A stretch of 64,000 bases of DNA from contig NZ_QGTQ01000001.1 of assembly GCF_003182255.1 (NCBI RefSeq), positions 267,535 to 331,534 on the forward strand, in the 5' to 3' direction. Under the pieces are notes generated by a model that did no database searches, was not told the DNA's origin, and saw nothing but the letters and a program-made list of their open reading frames with translations. The translations under genes were made by a program, and so were the position numbers. This document shows, one piece after another, positions 23,821-32,659 of this stretch. The stretch comes from Paenibacillus cellulosilyticus (GTDB taxonomy: Bacteria > Bacillota > Bacilli > Paenibacillales > Paenibacillaceae). Each line of letters starts with the position of its first letter. The first letter of the stretch is position 1.

Positions 23821-24459
23821 ATGAGTACGAGCAAATGGGCAGGTAAAAAGGCTGTGTTCCTTGGTGACAGCATCACGGAAGGCGTTGGCACAGCAAAGAC
23901 TTATCACGCTTTTCTGAACGAGATGATCGGTTTCGGCCATCTGCTGCATTACGGTATTAGCGGCACTCGTATCGCAAGTCGGCCAGACGATGGCGGCAGT
24001 GCCATGTCCGTTCGTTATACGGGAATGGCTGATGAGGCCGATCTCGTTGTTGTGTTCGGGGGCACGAATGATTTCGGACACGGGACGGCACCGATCGGCA
24101 CGACGGAGGACTTCGCAACGGATACCTATCTCGGCGCGCTGAATGTGCTGATGACTGGGCTGATTGAAAAATATCCGGCAGCCTCCATCTGCTTCCTGAC
24201 GCCGCTGCACCGTGACTTCTACGATGGCTATGGCGAGCTCAATCCCGAAACCGGTCTGACGCTAACGCAATTCGCTGAGCATCTGAAGGAACGCGCGCGC
24301 TATTACGCGCTGCCGGTACTCGACCTGTATGCGATGAGCGGCATGCAGCCGAAGCTGCAGATCATCAAGGATCGGTACATGCCGGACGGTCTGCATCCGA
24401 ACGAGGCCGGTCACCGACTGATGGCGCAGCGGATCGCTCCGTTCCTTGAGACGCTGTAG
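23821..24459 (+). CDS. SGNH/GDSL-family hydrolase
   Basis: 212 residues, no signal peptide, so cytoplasmic. All four blocks are visible: GDSI with nucleophile Ser17, Gly48 in YGISGT, GGTND with Asn83, and DGLHPN with Asp189 and His192. Esterase or deacetylase acting on carbohydrate or lipid esters; with a uronate isomerase next door, a sugar-ester substrate is plausible but inferred. Start has AGGAGGA eight bases upstream. Confidence 0.9.
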   Translation: MSTSKWAGKKAVFLGDSITEGVGTAKTYHAFLNEMIGFGHLLHYGISGTRIASRPDDGGSAMSVRYTGMADEADLVVVFGGTNDFGHGTAPIGTTEDFATDTYLGALNVLMTGLIEKYPAASICFLTPLHRDFYDGYGELNPETGLTLTQFAEHLKERARYYALPVLDLYAMSGMQPKLQIIKDRYMPDGLHPNEAGHRLMAQRIAPFLETL

Positions 24460-24531
24460 CTTATGGAAGTCTGCGCTTCATCACGAGCAGTGAACGCAGC
24501 CGGACATAAGTCCGTTTAACGCGCGGGATAG

Positions 24532-24706
24532 GATACCTAGTTGTATTCTATCCCCTAATTATCTGAGGGCCGAGCTAGATAGGATACTTTCATGTACACT
24601 AACTCGCCACTATCCGCCAAGCGAGCCTAATACGATACTCTAACGTACACTAAACACATCCAATTTGGCCACCAAACCACTTACGATCCTTTATTATGTT
24701 CTAACC
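24532..24706. repeat. degenerate 51-nt tandem repeat, about 3.4 copies
   Basis: Units begin at 24532, 24583, 24634 and 24685, each with GATAC or GATCC, spaced exactly 51 nt. Copies 2 and 3 share GATACT-N5-GTACACTAA; copy 4 is cut by the end of the histidine-kinase gene region. The 254-nt gap between the SGNH and kinase genes holds no gene. Confidence 0.7.
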
Positions 24707-24713
24707 AGGTGCT

Positions 24714-26198
24714 TTAACGGCCATTCTTCGATTCTGTCGGTTTTCCGAGCTTCTCCGCAGCCGCTGGCTGCAGCGGAATCGTGACCTCGAACGTCGTACC
24801 TTGACCCTGCACACTGCTCGCGTTTATCGTACCGCCGTGCTGACGAACGATCGTTGCAGCGATTGCAAGACCAAGGCCGCTGCCGCCTTTGGAGCTGGTG
24901 CGAGCTTTATCCGCCTTATAGAACCGCTCGAATACATGCGGCAGGTCCTCCTCGGCGATGCCGATCCCCGTATCGGCGATCGTTACAAATGCATGCTGCT
25001 GTTCCTTCTTCAATTGGATGCGAATCGTTCCATCCTCCGGTGTGAACTTGATCGCGTTGTGCAGCAGATTCGTCCATACTTGGCGCAGGGCATCCTCATC
25101 GCCTGTCACGGTTGCATGCTCCAAATCAATATCGAGCTCAATCCGTTTGCCCAGCCATTGCGGCTCCAGCGCCAGCGCAGTGCGCTTCAGCTGCATATCG
25201 AGCTCATAGGAGCAGGGCTCCATTATCTCTCGCTGCGCTTCAAGCATCGTCAGCTTGAGCAGGCTGTCGCTCAGCTTCGATAAACGCATGCTCTCCGCCT
25301 CAATCCGTTCCAAATAATCGAGCCGTGTCTCCTTCGACAATGTCTCATTATGAAGCGCCCTCGCGAAACCAGTTATAGAAGTAAGAGGCGACTGCAGTTC
25401 ATGCGACACGTCCGAAATGAACCGCTGACGCGTCTGCTCCAATTGCTGCAGCTCGGTCGCCATATCGCTTAGTCCCTCGACGATGACCTCCATATCTCCC
25501 GACCGATTCACCTTCGGAAGCTCCACCGCGAAATCTCCTGATGCAATGCGGCTCATGGCATCCAGCATCATCTTCATTAATTGCATTTGTTTCCGCCAAG
25601 GGGTAGCAAAGAGGGCCAACAACGCAATCGTTAGGACAAACAACAGCTGCGGGGAGACCGCATAATAAAAATGATCATACCAAGCAGCCAGCGGCTTATT
25701 GATCGCCAATCGATAGGAGGTTCCGTCGCTGCCTTGAACGGTTGTCATAAGTACAGCATCGCGTGTTGTAAATGGATTGTTCCAGCGGTAGTGGTACCAC
25801 TCGTCAGAACCCGTTGTGGATAATTGCTTCCGGAGACGGTCCGCTCCTTCTCCATAGATATTCCACTGTTCATTGCCCGATTGAAGCGCAATTGTTGCAT
25901 TCAATTGGCGGGCATTCAGTGTAATCAGATTCGCCTGTGCAGCCGATGCTGGCTCTGCATGCGCTGCCTCCAACATCTCGACGATATGATGCAAATCTTC
26001 AAGCAGCTCATCCCGAGTGTCGTCACGATGCAGTCCATCAGCAGCATAGGCGACGACCGAGTACATAGCGGACCAGAAGATGACGACTACGATCGTCATC
26101 CCGAAGAAAGCTCCGACGATTTTCATGCGCATGTTGCTATAAAATCGTTCGTACGCGCTGGCCTTCGGCTTCTCCTTGTCCTTCTTCCTCCTCTTCAT
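24714..26198 (-). CDS. membrane sensor histidine kinase
   Basis: 494 residues. Charged N-terminus, first membrane helix ~28-52, extracellular sensor ~53-180, second helix ~183-200, HAMP ~205-255, HisKA with phospho-acceptor His266 in SDVSHELQSPL, then HATPase_c with N box (NLLHNAIKF), DTGIGIAEED and GGSGLGLAI. Its ATG overlaps the stop of the upstream response regulator by four bases, so it is a coupled two-component system. Signal unknown; the sensor has no recognised domain. Confidence 0.93.
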   Translation of the reverse strand: MKRRKKDKEKPKASAYERFYSNMRMKIVGAFFGMTIVVVIFWSAMYSVVAYAADGLHRDDTRDELLEDLHHIVEMLEAAHAEPASAAQANLITLNARQLNATIALQSGNEQWNIYGEGADRLRKQLSTTGSDEWYHYRWNNPFTTRDAVLMTTVQGSDGTSYRLAINKPLAAWYDHFYYAVSPQLLFVLTIALLALFATPWRKQMQLMKMMLDAMSRIASGDFAVELPKVNRSGDMEVIVEGLSDMATELQQLEQTRQRFISDVSHELQSPLTSITGFARALHNETLSKETRLDYLERIEAESMRLSKLSDSLLKLTMLEAQREIMEPCSYELDMQLKRTALALEPQWLGKRIELDIDLEHATVTGDEDALRQVWTNLLHNAIKFTPEDGTIRIQLKKEQQHAFVTIADTGIGIAEEDLPHVFERFYKADKARTSSKGGSGLGLAIAATIVRQHGGTINASSVQGQGTTFEVTIPLQPAAAEKLGKPTESKNGR

Positions 26199-26875
26199 TC
26201 AGCCCCTGCCTCCATCCGGTAGCCAAGCCCGCGTACCGTTGCTATGCGGAATCCCGCCTCCGCCTCGGGAAACCGCTCGCGAAGCCGATTCACATGAACA
26301 TCCAGCGTTCGTTCGTTGCCATCAAAGTCGACGCCCCAGATCGCTTCAATAAGCTGCTCACGCAGCAGCGTCTGCCCAGGATAGCTCGCCAGCTTGAACA
26401 GCAGCTCGAATTCCTTCAGCGGAAGCGAGATGCTTGCCTCCTTCATTGTCGTCTCGAACGTCCGTCGATTCAGCGTCACCTGGCCGATCTGTACCGTAGA
26501 AGAAACCGCAATCCGATACCGTTTCAACAGCGCCTTTACTCGTGCAACAAGCTCTTCCGGTACGAACGGCTTTACGACATAGTCGTCAGTGCCAAGGTCG
26601 AACCCTTTAATCTTCTGGGATGTCTCCCCCATCGCAGTGAGCATGAGCAGCGGCATATCGGGATAAAATTCGCGCAGCTCCCTACACAGCTTCCACCCGT
26701 CCATCTCTGGCATCATGAGATCGAGAATAACAAGATCCGCCTTGAACGACTCCAGCTTCCGCAGCGCATCGAATCCGTTCTCCGCATCTTCCACCGTATA
26801 GCCTGCTTCACTCATAAAATGTCCAACAAGCTTCCGAATGGACGCGTCGTCATCGACAACTAATATATTCACCAT
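26195..26875 (-). CDS. OmpR-family response regulator
   Basis: 226 residues from ATG 26875. Receiver with acidic Asp8-Asp9, phospho-acceptor Asp52 (VILDLMMPEMDG) and Lys in DYVVKPF, then a winged-helix domain (LPLKEFELLFKLA; RTLDVHVNRLRERF; TVRGLGYRME). Partner of the kinase at 24714. The frame is open to 26980; ATG 26890 (MCFEAMVNI) has a nearer AGGAAAGG site and is an alternative. Regulon unknown; the TTCAGT array at 29794 has the 11-nt spacing this class binds. Confidence 0.93.
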   Translation of the reverse strand: MVNILVVDDDASIRKLVGHFMSEAGYTVEDAENGFDALRKLESFKADLVILDLMMPEMDGWKLCRELREFYPDMPLLMLTAMGETSQKIKGFDLGTDDYVVKPFVPEELVARVKALLKRYRIAVSSTVQIGQVTLNRRTFETTMKEASISLPLKEFELLFKLASYPGQTLLREQLIEAIWGVDFDGNERTLDVHVNRLRERFPEAEAGFRIATVRGLGYRMEAGAE

Positions 26876-27166
26876 AGCTTCGAAGCACATCCTTTCCTGT
26901 CCGTGAGGCTGTGGCACTGCAAGCTTGAAACCTGTGTACCGCAGCTCTCCTTGCGAGCTTCTTCTATTATATCGAGTCAATGTAAATCGAATTTAAACAA
27001 ACTTTGCTGTTCCCATTTTACTACAGTTGAAGTTCATGCACGCTTCGAACGATGGATGCTATTCCACTGTGAAGGTTGTGTTATATTTTGTTACATTGGA
27101 CTAACAACTCTACACCTCGCCTTCATATACTGTTATATAACAGCATGGAAGAGCGGGGTGACAAAG

Positions 27167-28117
27167 ATGGGAAGCAGGCCGCGGAAGGTAGCCATTATCG
27201 GGGTCGGGCATGTGGGAGCAAGTTGTGCTTATGCACTCATCAATCAGTCCATCTGTGATGAGATTATGCTGGTTGGCAGAACGCCGGAGCGCGCCTATGC
27301 GCAGGCACTCGACCTCTCTCATTGCATGGATTTCACTTATACGCGAACCAAAATCTATACTGGCAGTTGGGATGATTGCGGCGATGCCGATATCATCATC
27401 CTATGTGCAGGCGGGTATCCGAAGAGCGGCAGCAACCGACTCGATCTGCTCGACAGCGCCTTTGAGCTGTATCAAGAGATCGTGCCGCGCATCATGGCAA
27501 GCGGCTTCGACGGTTTGTTTATTGCAGCAGCTAATCCTGTCGACATCGTCACCCAAATGGTGTGGAAGCTGTCTGGCTTGCCGCGTGAACGTGTCATTGG
27601 AACGGGCACCTCCATCGATACGTCGCGGCTGAAGACACTGATCGCTGAGTTCCTGCCGGTCGATCCGCGCAGCGTGTGCGGTTACGTGCTTGGCGAGCAT
27701 GGGGAATCACAGTTCCCCGCATGGTCGCATGTATCGGTTGGCGGCAAGCCGATTCTCGATATTCTGAGCCAGCATCCGCAGCGCTTCAGCTTGCTGAAGC
27801 TCGACGATATCGAAGCGAAAACTCGAAACGCTGGATGGGAGATCTATCAGCACAAAGGCTCGACGCATTACGGTATTGCGAATGCAATTGCTCATATTGT
27901 GCGATCGATCCTCAATGATGATTACAATATAACGGCCGTTTCTGCTATTCTTGAAGGCGAATATGGAGAACGTGACGTATGCACCGGCGTTCCGGCCATT
28001 CTGACACGGCGAGGCATTGCCGAGCTGGTGGAGCTGAATTTGACGTCGCAGGAGCAGGCGCGATTCGCCCATTCCTGCGCCGTTCTTCGATCGGCGTCTG
28101 CACATCTTGCGCTATAG
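27167..28117 (+). CDS. L-2-hydroxyisocaproate dehydrogenase-like (lactate/malate family)
   Basis: 316 residues from ATG 27167 (GCGGGGTGACAAAG). LDH/MDH Rossmann fold: GVGHVG (12-17), catalytic Asp126 (NPVD), Arg154, His178 (GEHGESQF) and substrate-carboxylate Arg91 (NRLDLL). The specificity loop reads GGYPKSGSN, with Pro85 where lactate enzymes have Gln and malate enzymes Arg. The block CGYVLGEHGESQFPAWS is closest, from memory, to L-2-hydroxyisocaproate dehydrogenase, so branched 2-keto acids are likely substrates. The Asp that usually ends the second strand and selects NAD is Gly37-Arg38, suggesting NADP(H). Single gene. Confidence 0.8.
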   Translation: MGSRPRKVAIIGVGHVGASCAYALINQSICDEIMLVGRTPERAYAQALDLSHCMDFTYTRTKIYTGSWDDCGDADIIILCAGGYPKSGSNRLDLLDSAFELYQEIVPRIMASGFDGLFIAAANPVDIVTQMVWKLSGLPRERVIGTGTSIDTSRLKTLIAEFLPVDPRSVCGYVLGEHGESQFPAWSHVSVGGKPILDILSQHPQRFSLLKLDDIEAKTRNAGWEIYQHKGSTHYGIANAIAHIVRSILNDDYNITAVSAILEGEYGERDVCTGVPAILTRRGIAELVELNLTSQEQARFAHSCAVLRSASAHLAL

Positions 28118-28143
28118 GATACAGGAATGGAAGGAATTGATCG

Positions 28144-28278
28144 ATGAGGATGAAGAGCCGGGCGCAAGCCAGGCTTTATTTTTGGCTAATACTAGTCCTT
28201 GGAGCGTTCTGGAACAACATAGTCGGCGTGTCGTTGGCATATAGTGAGAAACTCGGCTTATTGTGCAGGACGAGCTGA
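28144..28278 (+). CDS. possible 44-residue membrane peptide
   Basis: ATG at 28144 with GAAGG nine bases upstream, stop at 28276-28278. The product is MRMKSRAQARLYF..., a basic N-terminus and one hydrophobic segment (LYFWLILVLGAFWNNIVGV). It lies in the gap between the dehydrogenase and the dNTPase. Small, no family known; may be a chance frame or a decayed larger membrane gene. Confidence 0.3.
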   Translation: MRMKSRAQARLYFWLILVLGAFWNNIVGVSLAYSEKLGLLCRTS

Positions 28279-28317
28279 ATCGTTTCACGAACGTTCGGAA
28301 TTTCTGCCTTTTAACCT

Positions 28318-28346
28318 TTGACATTGTTAGCATTACTAACATAGAT
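28318..28346 (+). promoter_or_regulatory. dNTPase promoter with operator in the spacer
   Basis: Consensus -35 TTGACA at 28318-28323, then TGTTAG-catta-CTAACA (28325-28341), a perfect 6-5-6 inverted repeat filling the spacer, then an ATAGAT/TAGATT -10. This arrangement suits repressor control. Confidence 0.5.
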
Positions 28347-28396
28347 TAGAAAGAACAACATCTCGACGCCATGCGAGGAGACAGGAGGCGATGCAC

Positions 28397-29713
28397 ATGG
28401 ATTTGCGCAAAATGCGGTTGGACGAACCGGCAATCGGCACGTTCAGCGAGGAACGAGAAGAATATGAACGAGATTATGCCCGCCTGATCCAGTCCCCGGC
28501 CTTTCGCAGGCTGCAGGGCAAATCGCAAGTGTTCGGCGCCGGTTCCGGCGACTATTATCGAACACGGCTGACGCACTCGCTTGAAGTATCCCAGATTGCG
28601 CGGGAAGTGTCCCGCAGGCTGGGCAAGCAATACCCCTTCCTTGATCGACGTGAGCATCCGGGACTGCTGCTTGATCCGACCGTTGTGGAGTGTGCGGCGC
28701 TTGCGCATGATTTTGGCCATCCGCCGTTTGGGCATAAAGGGGAAGAAGTGCTCAACGAGCTGCTGCAGGAGTTCCATGGCATGAAATATGAAGGCAACGC
28801 GCAGAACTACCGGATTCTCATGTTCCTGGAGAAGCGTGCCGGAAGCGGCAGCGGACTGGATCTGACGGCATCGGTTCTGCTAGGCGTGAACAAATATCCG
28901 TTTTGTCTCGATGATCCAGGTCGGCTAAAAGGCGTATACCGTGAGGAATGGGAACGAATCAACTATCTTCGTGATCTATGGGGCATGCCCGTGGAATGTT
29001 CGACGCTTGAAGCGCAGCTAATGGACCTATGCGACGACATCGCCTATTCGACGCATGATATAGAAGACGGTATTCGCGCCGGCAAAATCCAAATGAACCG
29101 CACGTTCTTCGAGGATGATCGGCTCATCGACAATCTCATTCATGAGATTGAAGTCGACCAAGGCAATGGCCGCCTACGCTGGGACGAGGTCGATGTGCGG
29201 GCCATGTGCCGCCAAACGATGGACGTATACCTCGAACAGTGGGAAGAGCTCTACATTCAGTGCGAGCGTGAATCGTCGAGAACGCGGCGAGAAATGAAAG
29301 CCCGCTGGGTGAGCACGTTCGCCGGCCGCGTCGGCATTATCGACGATCCGGATAAAGGATGGAAACGCGTCACGTTCGTTCGTGAAGGCGTGGAGGATCT
29401 CGATCTGCTGCGGACGATGGAGATTCTGAAGAAGCTCGCGTGGGTGACGCTTATTAAGGACTTCCGTATCCAGCGGCTTCAAATGCGCAGCGAGATTATG
29501 ATCCGCCGACTGTGGGACAGCTTTATTGACCCCGATCGCGGCCGGCTCATTCTGCCGCCTGACTGGATCGAGAGCTTCGAGCGCCACAAGTCGCACTGGT
29601 CATGGCCGCGCTTCATCGCGGACTACATCTCCGGCATGACGGACGCCTATGCGTCCAAAGTGTACAATGAGCTGTACGCGAGCAAGACCGGCTCGATTTA
29701 TGAGATGGACTGA
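28397..29713 (+). CDS. dgt: dNTP triphosphohydrolase, Dgt family (HD domain)
   Basis: 438 residues from ATG 28397 (AGGAGG eight bases upstream; 28391 is too close). Hydrolyses dNTPs to deoxynucleoside and triphosphate. HD metal site visible: His60 (TRLTHSLEVSQIARE), His104-Asp105 (AHDFGHPPFGHKGE) and a later Asp in CDDIAYSTHDIEDG. RRLQGKSQVF is typical of the family. Regulates dNTP pools and may limit phage. Promoter has an operator-like repeat. Ends at the hairpin 29727-29782. Confidence 0.9.
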   Translation: MDLRKMRLDEPAIGTFSEEREEYERDYARLIQSPAFRRLQGKSQVFGAGSGDYYRTRLTHSLEVSQIAREVSRRLGKQYPFLDRREHPGLLLDPTVVECAALAHDFGHPPFGHKGEEVLNELLQEFHGMKYEGNAQNYRILMFLEKRAGSGSGLDLTASVLLGVNKYPFCLDDPGRLKGVYREEWERINYLRDLWGMPVECSTLEAQLMDLCDDIAYSTHDIEDGIRAGKIQMNRTFFEDDRLIDNLIHEIEVDQGNGRLRWDEVDVRAMCRQTMDVYLEQWEELYIQCERESSRTRREMKARWVSTFAGRVGIIDDPDKGWKRVTFVREGVEDLDLLRTMEILKKLAWVTLIKDFRIQRLQMRSEIMIRRLWDSFIDPDRGRLILPPDWIESFERHKSHWSWPRFIADYISGMTDAYASKVYNELYASKTGSIYEMD

Positions 29714-29726
29714 GGTAAGGTTCGAC

Positions 29727-29782
29727 AAGCCAATGGCCGCTCTTCATGCTGATAAATGCATGAGGCGGCTGTTGGCTTTTTT
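29727..29782 (+). terminator. terminator after dgt
   Basis: AGCCAATGGCCGCTCTTCATGC... pairing with GCATGAGGCGGCTGTTGGCT then TTTTTT. Confidence 0.85.
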
Positions 29783-29793
29783 ACTAATTAAAT

Positions 29794-29832
29794 TTCAGTG
29801 AACCTTCAGTCACGCTTCAATTTATATTCAGT
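29794..29832 (+). promoter_or_regulatory. four direct repeats at 11-nt spacing upstream of the DUF3500 gene
   Basis: TTCAGT at 29794, TTCAGT at 29805, TTCAAT at 29816 and TTCAGT at 29827: exactly one repeat each 11 nt, the classic layout for dimers of OmpR/PhoB-type regulators. Just downstream are short overlapping ATCTCAG repeats (29859-29876). Confidence 0.55.
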
Positions 29833-29916
29833 CTTGTTAAATAGACTGGGGCCTAGATGATCTCAGATCTCAGATCAGATGGGATCATAAATCGAGCTTA
29901 AACGGAGGTCTTAAAT

Positions 29917-31326
29917 TTGAAGAAAATTTCGTCTAAAGGAATGAAGGGCTTTGCCGTCGGCGTTGCGGTAACCGCTGTCATGACGGTTCCGTTCACCTCG
30001 TATGCAGAAACGCTCAAGCAATCGATTGCGGTGACGTACAACGATATTCTGGTCAAAGTAAACGGAACAACCGTCACGTTGAAGGATGCGTCGGGAAATG
30101 CGTTGGAACCATTCAACTATAACGGTTCGGTATACGTGCCGCTTCGGGGCGTATCCGAAGCGCTCGGGATGAACGTAACGTATGACAGCGCGAATAAAAC
30201 AGTCAACATTGCTGGCAGCAGCTCCAGTTCAACCGGAGCAGCATCAACAGACGGCAAAGACGGTTCGCCACCAGACGGCATGCCGCCGGAAGGTTCGCCA
30301 GGAGGCACTCCGCCTTCAGGGACGAACGGAGCTGCCGCTAATCGCGTAACGGACGTTGCGGCAAATATCGTCAATGATCCCGCCGAATCAGACGAAAGCG
30401 TAGTAGCGTTGACCAAAGCGTTCATGGCGACCTTGTCGGATGACGAGCTTGAATCGCTGCAATACGATATGACTGCCGATAACGCTGCCGTATGGTCGAA
30501 CCTGCCGGTAGGAGCAGCCCAACGTAACGGACTGATGCTGGGCAGCTTAGACGAGGATAGCCTTGATGCGTTCAAGTCGCTTGCCGCCGCAGCGCTGGGC
30601 AATAGCGGATATGATACGCTGAAATCAATCATTCTGGCGGATGAATATCTTACGACAGACACCGGCAACAACATGTGGGATTCTGACCTTTATTATGTGG
30701 CGGTTTTGGGCGAGCCTTCGGACACTTCACCATGGATTTTGCAAATTGGCGGTCACCACTATGCAACAAACCTTACTTACAATACGGCGACGGAAAGCCC
30801 GACCCCTATGTTCGTCGGCGTCGAGCCGCAAACCTTCACGAGCAACGGTGTTACTTATTCGCCGCTTGAATCGCGCCGCAGCGCCATGTACAGTATGATC
30901 AATTCGCTTAGCGATACGGAGCTGAGCAGCGCGAAAATCTCGAAAACGTACGACGACGTTTTACTTGGACCTGGACAAGACAACAAATTCCCGACCACGA
31001 GCGAAGGCATACTCGTCTCCTCGCTCGACAGCAGCCAGAAAGAGCTGGTAAAAGCGGCGATTACGGCATGGGTACAAGATACATCGCCAGACATTTCCGA
31101 GGAACTGCTCGCCTCCTACTTGTCCGACGATGCGCTTAACCAGACGAAAATCGGCTGGTCCGGCTCGACGGATTCAACTGTTCACGGCTCCTATATTCGA
31201 ATCGACGGACCTCGGGTATGGATCGAATTCGTCTGCCAAACGGGCGTCGCGTACACGGATCAAATTCACTTCCATACTGTATGGCGTGATAAAACAGCCG
31301 ACTACGGCGGAAGCTTCGGGGGTTAA
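29917..31326 (+). CDS. secreted DUF3500 protein with copper-amine-oxidase-N domain
   Basis: 469 residues. Signal peptide to about SYAET (residue 32), copper-amine-oxidase-N-like stalk ~45-98 (VYVPLRGVSEALGMNVTYD), a Pro/Gly/Ser linker (DGMPPEGSPGGTPPSG), then a DUF3500 domain ~145-469. Conserved-looking His sites, GGHHYATN (278-285) and IHFHTVWRD...DYGG (450-465), suggest metal binding. Function of DUF3500 is unknown. It is followed after three bases by a HupE/UreJ-type transporter, so the pair likely works on one extracellular metal or metallo-substrate. Upstream 11-nt repeats suggest two-component control. Confidence 0.78.
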   Translation: MKKISSKGMKGFAVGVAVTAVMTVPFTSYAETLKQSIAVTYNDILVKVNGTTVTLKDASGNALEPFNYNGSVYVPLRGVSEALGMNVTYDSANKTVNIAGSSSSSTGAASTDGKDGSPPDGMPPEGSPGGTPPSGTNGAAANRVTDVAANIVNDPAESDESVVALTKAFMATLSDDELESLQYDMTADNAAVWSNLPVGAAQRNGLMLGSLDEDSLDAFKSLAAAALGNSGYDTLKSIILADEYLTTDTGNNMWDSDLYYVAVLGEPSDTSPWILQIGGHHYATNLTYNTATESPTPMFVGVEPQTFTSNGVTYSPLESRRSAMYSMINSLSDTELSSAKISKTYDDVLLGPGQDNKFPTTSEGILVSSLDSSQKELVKAAITAWVQDTSPDISEELLASYLSDDALNQTKIGWSGSTDSTVHGSYIRIDGPRVWIEFVCQTGVAYTDQIHFHTVWRDKTADYGGSFGG

Positions 31327-31329
31327 TGT

Positions 31330-32616
31330 ATGATCAAGCGGAAAATAATCGCACTGTTGACCGTAACGTTGATTCTCCTTTCCACGATGGCATCGGTCGC
31401 TTCGGCGCATTCCATGCCAAGCTCGGTTGTCTCGCTGGATTTCAATGATAACGTAGTAACAGCCGAGCTTATTCTTCCGCTTGACCGTCTTGAAATCTCG
31501 TTCGGCAAAACGCTGACGGACGCGCCAGCCGAGGTGCTTGACAAGTATCAGGCGGAGCTGACAGCTTATGTGAAGCAGCATATCAATCCCGTATCGCCGA
31601 ACGATGAGCGTTGGACGGTTGACGTAACTGGAATGTCGCTCCAATTGAGCGCGGAGCCTTACGACTTAATCGTTGACCTGTCCATGTCGCCTCCTGATGG
31701 AGCACCGTCCGATCATTTTACATTAAATTACGACGTTATCCTTCATGAGATCGTAACGCACTCCGTCCTCGTGTCAGTGCGCAGCGATTGGAATCATGCC
31801 GTAACCAGCGACAAGCCGGTCCTGCTGGGAACGCTTCGAGCCGACGTAACCTCCATCGAAATCGATCGCAGCGGCGGCAATTGGTGGACCGGTTTCGAAA
31901 ATATTGTGCGGATGGGTATATCGCACATTGCCGAAGGAACAGACCATCTGCTGTTTCTGCTTGTACTGCTGCTCCCGGCGCCTTTGGTTGCGCACAACAA
32001 GCGATGGAAGGAGTTCGGCGGCGTTCGCCATAGCATCCTTCAGCTGCTTAAGGTCGTAACCGCCTTTACACTTGGCCACTCTTTGACGCTCATTGCCGGC
32101 GCACTCGACTGGATTCCGGGCACCAGTCAACTGATCGAAGTGCTCATCGCTTTTTCGATATTGATATCGGCCGTTCACGCTCTTCGTCCGCTGTTCCCGG
32201 GACGCGAGGCGCTCGTCGCGTTCGGCTTCGGTCTGATCCACGGCATGGCATTCGCATCGCTGATCGGAGATATCGGTATAAGTCCATGGCATATGGTATC
32301 CAGCATATTCGCTTTCAATATCGGCATCGAGCTGATGCAGCTGACGGTCATCGCCGTTACGATGCCATGGCTTTTGCTGCTCAGCGTAACACGCGTATTC
32401 CCGTACGTACGAATTGTCGGTGCCTGTATCGCAATTACCGCATCCGTGGGCTGGATAGCCGAACGCATCATGTCGAAATCCAATCCCGTTGCGGCTGTCG
32501 TGAATGTATCCACGCCATATGCAGCTTGGCTGGTTGTTGCGCTAGCCGTGCTCGCGATCGCTGCGACTTTAAAGCGGACTGTGATGACGAAGAAGCATCG
32601 TTCTAAGTATGTGTAG
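31330..32616 (+). CDS. HupE/UreJ-type membrane protein with extracellular N-domain
   Basis: 428 residues. Signal-like helix at 1-25, an extracytoplasmic domain to ~190 (HSMPSSVVSLDF...), then about seven membrane helices with the HupE metal-type motifs GISHIAEGTDHLLFLLVLL, LGHSLTLIAG and FGLIHGMAFASL. HupE/UreJ proteins are nickel/cobalt (or other metal) permeases; the metal here is unknown. Start follows GGGGG TTAATGT inside the end of the DUF3500 gene. Operon ends at 32625-32659. Confidence 0.82.
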   Translation: MIKRKIIALLTVTLILLSTMASVASAHSMPSSVVSLDFNDNVVTAELILPLDRLEISFGKTLTDAPAEVLDKYQAELTAYVKQHINPVSPNDERWTVDVTGMSLQLSAEPYDLIVDLSMSPPDGAPSDHFTLNYDVILHEIVTHSVLVSVRSDWNHAVTSDKPVLLGTLRADVTSIEIDRSGGNWWTGFENIVRMGISHIAEGTDHLLFLLVLLLPAPLVAHNKRWKEFGGVRHSILQLLKVVTAFTLGHSLTLIAGALDWIPGTSQLIEVLIAFSILISAVHALRPLFPGREALVAFGFGLIHGMAFASLIGDIGISPWHMVSSIFAFNIGIELMQLTVIAVTMPWLLLLSVTRVFPYVRIVGACIAITASVGWIAERIMSKSNPVAAVVNVSTPYAAWLVVALAVLAIAATLKRTVMTKKHRSKYV

Positions 32617-32624
32617 AACGCTTA

Positions 32625-32659
32625 AAGGGCTCCGGACTTTATCCGGCAGCCCTTATTTT
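32625..32659 (+). terminator. terminator of the DUF3500-HupE operon
   Basis: AAGGGCTCCGGA-cttta-TCCGG-c-AGCCCTT then ATTTT. The following ~300 nt to 32960 hold no gene or site I can name. Confidence 0.85.

Noticed and set aside
29917..31326. Reading the DUF3500 gene as a true copper amine oxidase
   Set aside because: Only the small N-terminal stalk domain of that name is present; the catalytic domain and topaquinone motif are absent.
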